A stretch of 64,000 bases of DNA, from positions 212,001 through 276,000 of the forward strand of contig CANTUT010000364.1 of assembly GCA_947687605.1 (NCBI GenBank), written 5' to 3'. The notes under the pieces were generated by a model. The model saw only the letters and a list, made by a program, of their open reading frames with translations, was not told the DNA's origin and did no database searches. This document shows, one piece after another, positions 55,975-64,000 of the stretch. The position numbers were made by a program, and so were the translations under genes. Numbering within the stretch: position 1 is the stretch's first letter; each line of letters begins with the position of its first letter. The DNA is from Reutealis trisperma (lineage: Eukaryota > Streptophyta > Magnoliopsida > Malpighiales > Euphorbiaceae).

Positions 55975-57261
55975 TTCTCTCTCCCCCCCCCCCCCCCTTA
56001 AAAAAAATTCATCCTCGTATTTTCAAATCTAACCATACAACACACTCTACTTAACTTCTCCGCTATGCTTTTGCTATGCCACTCAAGCACAATATCTAAC
56101 TACAATTAATGTATCAAATACAATAAGGTACATAATAACAATCTATAAAAAATCACACTGATAAACCTTTAGCTTAAGTTACACCTATGTTAATTTCTTA
56201 TTCAAACAAATATTAAACTAATCCTTAATAATTTTTGTGTCCCTTAACCTTAAACAAAAGTAACAGAATCTTTAATTTCACCTTCAATGAAATATAATCC
56301 CAAGAATTTATTTTCCTTATATCTTTATTATTATTAACATCTATACTAATATCTTAATCAGTATTTCCATTCATTATTTATCACATTAATTATATAAGAA
56401 TCCAACAGATAATTTCAAATTAATAACTCCAATTGATATTCGATAATCCTCTTTCCATATTAATAATTATTACTTAATCTATTATAACCTCAATAAATAG
56501 TTTCGTGTTTAATACCTTGCTAACATTCAATTTCTACACTCCCATCATTTATCAATTAAAACATATTTAAACTTAATAAACATTCTTATATATATATCAT
56601 ATCCCAAATGAACTTGCATTCTATTAATTTACAATCCCAAATAAACTTCTCATAATTATTTTAGACTTACTCTCTTTCTATATAATATATACATTATTAC
56701 CATGACTTAATTACCTAATACCTCATAATTTTTTTTAATACCTTTAGCTCATAATATCATCTAACATTAGGTGTTCGACTTACTTCTCACTATACTTTAC
56801 ATTCCTAATCATTTAACTTATCCAGAATAAACTTTTTAGTACCATTGCCATTCAATGAAATCTCTATACAACTATTATATATTTCCAAATCTAATCCATT
56901 CTAGGTTATCTCAATAAATTTTTTTCCTATGCTAAAGATCACTACCAAATTTTCCAGTAACCTCAATTGAACATTATTATATCTAACACCTTAAAACATT
57001 TCTCATCTAGAGGACTAAAATCCCTTTCAAGAATATTCAAAACTATTAAATTTTCAAAACTGTATAGCATCACACTTATCCTTTTATCATCATTGCAAGT
57101 CTGAGAATACTTATCCTTTTATGTCTCCCCCTCTTAAAAGAAATTAATCATTGAATTTAAATACTTACTCATACGTTCTGGAAAACTAGGGATGCTTCTG
57201 CCGCATCCCTTCTTCAGCTTCTTAATTACACTCATCCATTCCATAATTATACTAATGGACC
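55975..57261 (-). other. Family D minus copy 3' region with polypurine tracts
   Basis: Beside the LTR the + strand shows 15 consecutive C (55983-55997), that is G15 on the coding strand, next to 'aaattcatcctcg'. A second polypurine-like motif lies near 57121-57155 ('gtctccccctcttaaaag'), as in the + copy. The 1.1 kb between is AT-rich without ORFs. Confidence 0.65.
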
Positions 57262-57641
57262 TTAATCATAGGTATTTCCTTGATACATAACTTTCTCCCC
57301 ATCCTTAGTTCGAAATTCTACTTGCTTTACTTTATAGTCAATATGAGCTTCATACTCATATAGCCAATCCATTCCTAAAATCACATCAAATTCTAATACT
57401 TCAAGTTCTAGTAACTCCACTGGAAGTTTTAATCCATTAATGTTTATCTCACAATCCTTAAACATATACTTTACTTCCATCATTACTCCCAAAGGAGTTG
57501 ACATTGCTAAAGGTTCATGAATTAATTCCTTATTTCTACCTAAACTTTTAGCAAAACATAGAGATATAAATGAATGTGTAGCATTAGAATCAATGAAGCA
57601 TCTTGCTAGAATTTTGAATGGGAATGATACCTTCTTCTTTT
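57262..57641 (-). pseudogene. Family D protease remnant, minus copy
   Basis: The frame is open for 80 codons at 57262-57504 and extends upstream without its own start. It shows FIDSNATHSFIS (active site with DSN instead of DTG/DSG), FAKSLGRNKELIHEP, MSTPLGVMMEVKY and LELEVLEFDVILGMDWLYEYE. This is the gypsy protease from active site to the DVILGMDWL block. It ends at a stop (after MYQGNTYD), without any reverse transcriptase. Both family D copies have lost the glycine or the serine/threonine of the catalytic triad. Because the rest is well kept, this copy seems less decayed than the + one. Confidence 0.72.
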
Positions 57642-58309
57642 AAATCATACTAGCTTAATATTCTTCCTTTGACTATGCTTGATATTTACATAAGTGACAA
57701 AGAAATCCATACCTTTCTTGATGTTCTAGTCTATAGGGTAGCATCTATGCCACAAATTCCTTAATGTACTTCACTTACTTCCTACTGCATACTTACATAT
57801 ATATAATGTAACTGATTCATTTCATTCTCTTATTAAACATTGAATATCCTTCCTCTTCTTATGGCATTAATCAAAATTATCATTTAATAACTCCATTTAA
57901 TTCATATATCAAACCATTTTAACATTCAAGCATTTCATACCTCATAACATTATATTTATCAATCATTAATCGAAATTGGATCAAAACTTAGTCAACTTCT
58001 CTTTCCAATCTACTTAACCCCACTATTAAATCATCATACTGACCATGCATTTAATATGAGCACCCATCATATAGTATCACATCACAAGGCATATGTCACA
58101 TATCACATATCCTAATATATATGGTGTATCACAATCAAGTAGCATATATCTTATAGCATGAAGAGTTCTCATATCATATAAAAGTCAATCACTTTATAAG
58201 CAATAAAATAAAGCATTTCATACTAAGTTACTAAGTAATTAATTGGTATTATTTGTAGTGGATAAATCCTATACCCCAGGCCAATAGTTATCCACTATTA
58301 GCGCAAACC
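57642..58309 (-). other. Family D minus copy linker
   Basis: AT-rich, non-coding, aligned with 42163-42780 of the + copy, including the run 'tgatgggtgctcat' (minus strand, near 58070). No ORF or other signal. Confidence 0.5.
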
Positions 58310-58806
58310 TCAACTATGGCCCTTGTCTAGACGAATGTCAGGTAGTTTCCATGGTCGCTTAGGCAAGTAATCGATAAAAGGGCAATTTGTAGAAATGTGA
58401 CCGAAACCATGACACTTATAGCAGAGTAAATCCTTATTCGGTGTGCGACTCGTTGAAGACAAAGTCCTATTTGGTGAGTAGTTAGAATCTCTAGGTGTGT
58501 GGTCAACTATTTGCTCAATGTCTCTGGTCTTAAGCTACTCCACATCCTCCTTCAAGGCATGAACCAAAAGCCTAAGACATCGATTCTCGTCCCTCAAATA
58601 TGAGTTGTCACTCTCTAGTTTCTCAATCTTACTATAAACCCAATCATGGTCCAAATACTCCTCGGGGTCCTCTTCTTCAAGCACCTTCTCTTCCTTGCAG
58701 TGAATTACGGGCATAACTTTCTTGAACATCTCTCGCCATGTCTTCTTATATGCCAATTACAGTGCTCTAGGTCAAGGTCCTTAAGCAGGGGTAATCTTGT
58801 TGGTCA
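58310..58806 (-). pseudogene. Family D gag-like ORF, minus copy
   Basis: ATG at 58806 gives MTNKITPA, then two early stops; a clean 73-codon frame follows from 58756. It reads YKKTWREMFKKVMPVI, an acidic part EEKVLEEEDPEEY, then a coiled-coil-like segment IEKLESDNSYLRDENRCLR. After a stop near 58533 the frame continues to CYKCHGFGHISTNC (C-X2-C-X4-H-X4-C, about 58380-58425) and KRPWKLPDIRLDKGHS. The first two-thirds match the + copy, but the zinc-knuckle part differs: one knuckle here, two there. I do not know the protein; a small RNA-binding gag-like role is a guess. Confidence 0.6.
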
Positions 58807-59007
58807 TCTGATAAAGGAATTATAAGGCACACAAGCAAGCAATAACAAAGAGTACTATAGCTTGTTAAGATTTTATGGAACTAAACTAGCGATAGACAAC
58901 AAGTGACATGACAGGAAGATTCCTATGCTCTAGGATTATACTTAACCATCCTAATAAATAGACAAGTCTAAACTGGACTTTTAAAATTGCAACTCTGATA
59001 CCATTTT

Positions 59008-62000
59008 TGTCACATCCCATTTTTGGAGATATGGTCCTAGAATATGGGGAGACATAAGGTCACCCACGCCAGTAGAACTCACTCATACATATGCAAAATT
59101 TTCCTAGGATCACACCGAACCTCATACATTAACTTAATTAAACCTTTTATAAAGGAAAAAACCTTAAGTTGCAGAAGCTAAAAATATACTTTAATACAAT
59201 CCAAAAGAAAATAATAATAACTCCAACTAAAGTCACCAATATGATATTCTAAAATAAAGTTCCCATAATGACTCCCACAATGTCTAAGGACTCATCATAG
59301 CATGGTATTATTATAACTTTGATAAGGGAATTTCCCAAGTGGAGTAGGTAGCTTGAGCAATCACCTTGTCTCCTTATAATGCTCACCTAGAACCACACAA
59401 GGAAAAATGGTGAGATAGATGATCTCAATGAGTAAACAATACGACTTATACAATAACATATATCCCTTAGAAGGTTTCATAGCTAATAGTTCATAATTTA
59501 TGATTCATAGTTCATGGTTTGCAATTTAACAAGGTTTACATAAATCAACTTATAACTCATAACATATAGAGTGAAGGCTACTACTATATCCACTCGTAAC
59601 GCATAACTTATATAGTGAAGGCTGCTATCATGTTCACACATAACTCAAAACATGTAGAGTGAAGGCTGCTGCCATGTTCACACATAACTCATAACATGTA
59701 AAGTGAAGGCTACTGCCATGTTCACACATAACTCATAACATGTAAAGTGAAGGCTGCTGTTATGTTCACACATAACTCATAACATAATTCATAACATATA
59801 AAGGTAATAGTAGCATTGAAGGATACAATCACATGTAACATAATAGCAATAGAATTTTAGCTTATTTAACAAAAGATGATCAACAATGTAGTTCCAGAAA
59901 GAACATAAGTTAGGACAATAATCACAAAGGTATTGTCATTGGATAATCAAAAATGGTTTTGGACCAATTGTCCTTTGGCAACCTAATCTTACAAAGAAAT
60001 CATTAAAATAGAAAAGAACTTGGGTTTCAAGATATCAATGGTTTATAAAACATGATAGCTTGCACTTGTAACTTGAAACATAGTGTTTACTTACCTTGTG
60101 GTTCCTTTGCTCCTAATACTTGTAGCCCTGAACCTCTAAAACTCCTCAAGTTCTAACATAATATTTAATTCAATACTAAGTATTTATTTAATCATCATGT
60201 TATCCTATCCTATAACTACTCCATGCAGATAAAACATTCAATACACTTAGAGTTGTATATAGAAATGCACTCATCACTTGCACATTATACATTAGCTTGT
60301 AAAGTCTTGCACACTTAGCCTTTGTAGGCCCATATAAGAATACATTATAATTCACACCAAGAATTTTCCAAATTCAAGCACAATATCATAATCTTAATAT
60401 CAATTCACTTTAACATTGAACTTTGTACACTTAACACTCCTATACATGTCAACTTATAAGTAACTTTTCAAGTATCATGCTTATCTCTTGTGACCAATTC
60501 ATTCATTCAATATCTTTATCAATTCAAGATCATCAATTCTTTATTAATCCACCATAAAAATCTATTTTCATATTACTTTACCATATTCACACATTGATCA
60601 CAACATAGGGTTAAGATACCTTAAGTATACCTTAGGTGTCTCTAGACTTGTCTAGAGTCATTCCTTCAACCAACATGCAATTTAACCATTTATCATTCAT
60701 GCAAACATGTCAATAATCATTAAAATATACTATATAAAAATTGTAGAAATTGGAATTAAATTCCAAATGTAGGTTGAATCACCCATTCAAGAACAAACAT
60801 AAATTTTCTTCCTTTTCACACTTTTTGTTCATTACAGTAATATGTAAATGCATGATTTAAACTAAGATTTTTCATATAATCAAAACAAAAATCATTTTAG
60901 AACATGAATCCCTATGAATCAACAGCTATAGATGTTCATATGTATGAAATTTTCTAACTTTAGGTGTTAAGGTGAAAACCATGAATCTTTCTTATTTTTG
61001 GTACTTTATGGTCATTACAATAATTTGTAAACACATGATTTAAACCATCATTCTTCATTTAAACATAACAAAAATCAGTTTAGAATTCAATTAGGTACAA
61101 ATTGGCAGCCCCTAGGGTTCATACACATGAAAATTTCCAACTTTTAAGTTTTAGGACAAAAACTATGAATTTCCTTGTTTTCAGAAAATTTTTGGTCATT
61201 ATAGTAATATAAAGAAATATGTTTTAAATCAATAATTTTATCTAAACACAACAAAATCCATTTAGAACACAAATATGTACAAATTGGCAGCCCCCTTTGA
61301 GTTTATGTATGAAAATTTCAATTTTGAGTTTTAGGATTCACCTTTGGAGGATTCGCATAAAGAAGTTTGTGTTTTCGGTAGAAAAATTATTTTTTCTTTC
61401 AAAAACTCACCTATGCTAAATTTAATCAATAAAAATCAGTAAATATTTAGTTCAAAATAATTTTCTCATGATTAGTTTTGTAGAAATCCAATATTAAATT
61501 GAAAGGAGATAAAAACTTACGAATACGGTCAAGAAATCGCAAGGTTTGAAGGTATTTTGTAAATTTTAGTAGAGACATTATTTTTGGGAGAATTTTTCTG
61601 CCAAAGTAATGAAAATAGAATGGTGGCTGCTGGATACAAAGGCTGGCCAAAATTCTCCTTATATATTTAGGGTTTTTGGTAATTTCCAAGATTATCCTTA
61701 ATGAGCTAGGTTAAGAGTGTTTTGGTGCAGTGGACTTTTGGGGATTTGAGCTTTTTATTTAATTTTGGGGCTGATTATAGGTAATTAAAAATAAAATATT
61801 TTTATTATTATTTTTATTAAAATTTCCCCCAAATTATTTATTTAAAAATATTTTAAAAAAGCTCAAAAAAATTATTTTATGCTTAAAAATCTCTTTATGC
61901 ATGAAAATTCAATTTATGTAAAATAACTTATTTTATGCTAATGCACTTCTTATAAATCATTTATTTCATAATAATAATTCATATTAGGCATATTAAAATT

Positions 62001-62130
62001 AATTTAATATGTCACATACTCATAAAGCACATAACACATGAATTTCCATAAAAGCACACATTTAGCCATAATAGCTCTAAATTCGCGCAATTCATCATGA
62101 AAACTCCTAGGGTGGGTGTGTGTTATTACA
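59008..62130 (-). repeat. 5' LTR of family D minus copy (3123 bp)
   Basis: On the minus strand it runs from TGTAATAACACACACCC to ...GGGATGTGACA and adjoins the primer site (58991-59007). It preserves the empty site of the solo Ogre insertion found in its partner and a five-fold 44-base array at 59564-59790. A minus-strand frame at 61447-61689 corresponds to the frame at 45246-45455 in another copy and reflects LTR homology only. Confidence 0.86.
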
Positions 62131-63254
62131 ACATCCCTCCTCTTTTGAGTTAGTGAAGGGAGTAACCGATGATGAAAAATTGGCGTATTGCAAATTACAA
62201 TATAAGATCATTCTTGCCAATAAAATTTCCAACATTGTTAGTTTGAAGACATTGGGTATTAAAGTCAATATTCGACCTTATTTGAACAACTTGAAATGGA
62301 AGCAAGTCATTTTTGTTAGTAAAGATGGATATGAGGAACTAACCAAAGAGTTCCTAGCAAACTTTTTTTTTTGCACAAAAAACTTTTCTAATCTCTTGGC
62401 CATTATGACATCAATTTTTTATTTTGGGGCTATTGTATGGATTAAGGCTAGAAGATGGCCAACATCTTTGGTCTTCAAAAAGTTAGAGCCTTCACCCTCA
62501 ATGACATAGATATGAATTACACAACTTTTGGAGAGAAATTTCCATTAAATGAAGTAATGACTCAAAAAACTTCCCTTGCCAAACACTTTAAAACCCTCAC
62601 TTTTTGGGTTCTCCATCGATTCATCTTCTCCATTAATAAAAAAAAGAGATAGCAATGAGAAGGTTACTCAAAAAAAATCTTTTATTTTTGTATGGCCTAA
62701 TTAAGGAAAAACCCATTTAAACCGCCAAGTTTCCAATTGATCAATTTGTTTATTTAGCCAAAACCCCCAATGGAACAATTCTTCTCTTCTCTCAAATCAC
62801 TATGATAGCAAAACATGTTAGAGCCTTAATCCTCTAAATAAAGCCATTCTTAAAAATAGCTTCTAAGCCACCTCCTCAATGCTTGATTTACATTACATAC
62901 TACACTCCAAGTTCCTTAAAGAGAAAAGAGATGGAAATTATATATATATAAATGGTGAAGTTGGAGTGCAAGAACAATCAAGGAAAAGGCCAAGAGTTAT
63001 TGTACAAAGTGAAAGGAGCCAAACCATGGAGGAGATAGCCTAAAAGATTAAGCAACTTAAACTTCTTCCTTACAAGCCCAACCATCCTCCAAAATAGACA
63101 AAACATTAAACAAGATCATGAAGAAATTAAATCTTTAGGTCATCTTCATCATGATGTTGTTGACCTCCAACTGAAAAAGGGACTTTCTCAATGATACTTG
63201 GAATATTGGGAGGAAAGTGAGAGTGAGAAAGAGGAACAAGAGATGGAACCCTAA
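62131..63254 (+). pseudogene. Copia 2 extra ORF, main part
   Basis: It continues the frame cut at 51123: SSFELVKGVTDDEKL, SLKTLGIKVNIRPYL, WKQVIFVSKDGYEELTKEFL. These match the copia 1 extra ORF (LKTLGIEDSIVSYLKNLEWG, DGYDELTREFLATL). A run of eleven T near 62364 shifts the frame; 'MANIFGLQKVRAFTLNDIDM' follows in another frame. Later pieces match 'AKHVRAL' and the acidic tail EESESEKEEQEMEP, with the stop at 63252-63254. The function is unknown. Two independent copies with the same N-terminus, core and acidic tail show it is a regular part of this copia family. Confidence 0.65.
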
Positions 63255-63693
63255 ATTTATGGGTCTTTCAAATTATTATTTTTGATTGTTCTTAATTTTC
63301 TCTTTTGTTTTTCTTTTTTATGCATTCATCATTTTAGCACTTAATTGCAAAATCATTTATGTAATTGCTTAAATGATTGCAAATTTCTTATGTTCAATTA
63401 TGTATTATTTTACTTAATTTACTTATTTTCCACTTTAATCCTATGCATTCCTATTTGATTCATGTATTTTTCTCTCAATTTATGTGCCTTTTATTAGCAT
63501 TCCCTCTTTTTGATCTTGCAAAAAGGAAGAAGGAATGACCTATGGAATTTTTTTTTTTAAAGTAATTTGGTAAGTGAATTTGGTTTGTCAAAAGAAAATT
63601 GCATGTACTAATTTATTGAATGGGAGTCACAAAAAGTGTTAATTAAGGGAGAGTTAGACCATGTAAATTTTTACTTAATTTTACCTTAAATTG
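63255..63693 (+). other. Copia 2 3' untranslated region
   Basis: AT-rich non-coding DNA parallels 15265-15661 of copia 1. A weak purine run 'aagggagagttagacc' near 63647 is not followed by a TGTTGACC start, so the copia LTR is absent. The element is cut by the next LTR at 63694. Confidence 0.5.
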
Positions 63694-64000
63694 TGTAACA
63701 ACCCACTCCACCCTAGGAATTTCTGTGACAATTTGTTTGAATTTAGAACTATTAGGACTTAGTGTGTGCTTTCATGTGTTATGTGATTGATGAGTATGTG
63801 ATATGTTAGAGTAGCTCTGATATGCCTAATATGAATTATTAAGGTGAAGTAAGTGATTTATAGGAAATAGATAAGCATAAAAATATTTATTTCACATAAA
63901 ATGGATTTTCATGCACAAAGCGATTTTTAAGCATAAAATAATTTTTATGAGCATTTTTAAATAAATATTTTGGAAAAATATTAAAAAATAATTAAAAATA
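63694..64000 (+). repeat. Start of another family D LTR
   Basis: TGTAACAACCCACTCCACCC and the following text ('aataatttttatgagcattt') match the first 300 bases of the family D LTRs. It continues past the window. Whether it is solo or part of a full element cannot be told. Confidence 0.8.

Larger units (their letters stand above)
51124..62130 (-). mobile_element. Gypsy family D, minus copy, with a nested solo Ogre LTR (11.0 kb)
   Basis: On the minus strand the order is 5' LTR (62130-59008), primer site, gag-like ORF (58806-58310), AT-rich linker, protease remnant (57641-57262), AT-rich tail, polypurine tract (55997-55975) and 3' LTR (55974-51124, containing a 1712-bp solo Ogre-B LTR). The internal region is only 3033 bases and lacks reverse transcriptase and integrase, as in the + copy. 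It interrupts the copia 2 extra ORF. Flanks ATAAC (51119-51123) and ACATC (62131-62135) agree at only three of five bases, so the duplication is decayed or the left end is off by a few bases. Confidence 0.85.
48371..63693 (+). mobile_element. Copia 2: 5'-truncated relative of copia 1, split by family D
   Basis: The left part (48371-51123) starts inside integrase and runs through reverse transcriptase, RNase H and the TATA-bearing spacer to the first codons of the extra ORF. The right part (62131-63693) carries the rest of the extra ORF and 3' untranslated DNA. The order and text follow copia 1 (11250-15600). Both LTRs, gag and protease are missing; on the right it is cut by a family D LTR at 63694. 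Nearly all frames are broken, and it looks older than copia 1. Confidence 0.85.

Overview
The window looks like intergenic heterochromatin from an AT-rich flowering plant, probably a eudicot. Every stretch I can identify is a transposable element or its debris. I see no intact host gene, rRNA, tRNA or CRISPR array. The evidence is structural: LTRs with TG...CA ends, 5-bp target duplications, tRNA-like primer sites, polypurine tracts, and broken gag/pol reading frames of Ty1/copia and Ty3/gypsy type. The species cannot be named from this sequence.

Layout. 1-3014: 3' end of an Athila-like gypsy element with its LTR. 3015-27025: an Ogre/Tat-like element ('Ogre-B', + strand) without visible pol. 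It is split by a 12.4-kb Ty1/copia element (4371-16758, TSD GCTTC), which itself carries a CACTA DNA transposon (7057-9805) inside gag. The Ogre-B 3' LTR (20640-27025) is split by two solo LTRs of other families. 27026-35576: a second Ogre/Tat-like element ('Ogre-A') with a truncated 5' LTR, primer site, broken gag, an inverted LTR fragment, and an antisense gene remnant that looks like a plant-mobile-domain protein. 35577-37975 and 48214-48370: a decayed chromovirus-type gypsy element ('gypsy C'), cut in its reverse transcriptase by a 10.2-kb gypsy element ('family D', 37976-48213, TSD ATATA). 48371-51123 and 62131-63693: a 5'-truncated relative of the copia element. It is cut by a second, inverted family D element (51124-62130), one of whose LTRs contains a solo Ogre-B LTR. 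63694-64000: start of another family D LTR.

How the parts relate. Family D occurs here as six LTR copies. Both copies with internal DNA share one reduced layout: a short gag-like reading frame with a zinc knuckle, a protease remnant, then about 1.3-1.5 kb of AT-rich DNA between two polypurine-like motifs. Neither has a visible reverse transcriptase or integrase, so this looks like a non-autonomous family needing enzymes from elsewhere. The two copia copies share an extra reading frame after RNase H. It is preceded by a TATA box and, upstream, by GC-rich motifs like those in the copia LTR, which suggests an internal promoter. Ogre-A has a comparable arrangement on the other strand, where the antisense gene remnant has its own TATA-like box.

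Nearly all coding regions carry stops or frameshifts, so the window reads as a record of nested insertions, solo-LTR formation and deletion. All element boundaries were found by eye.
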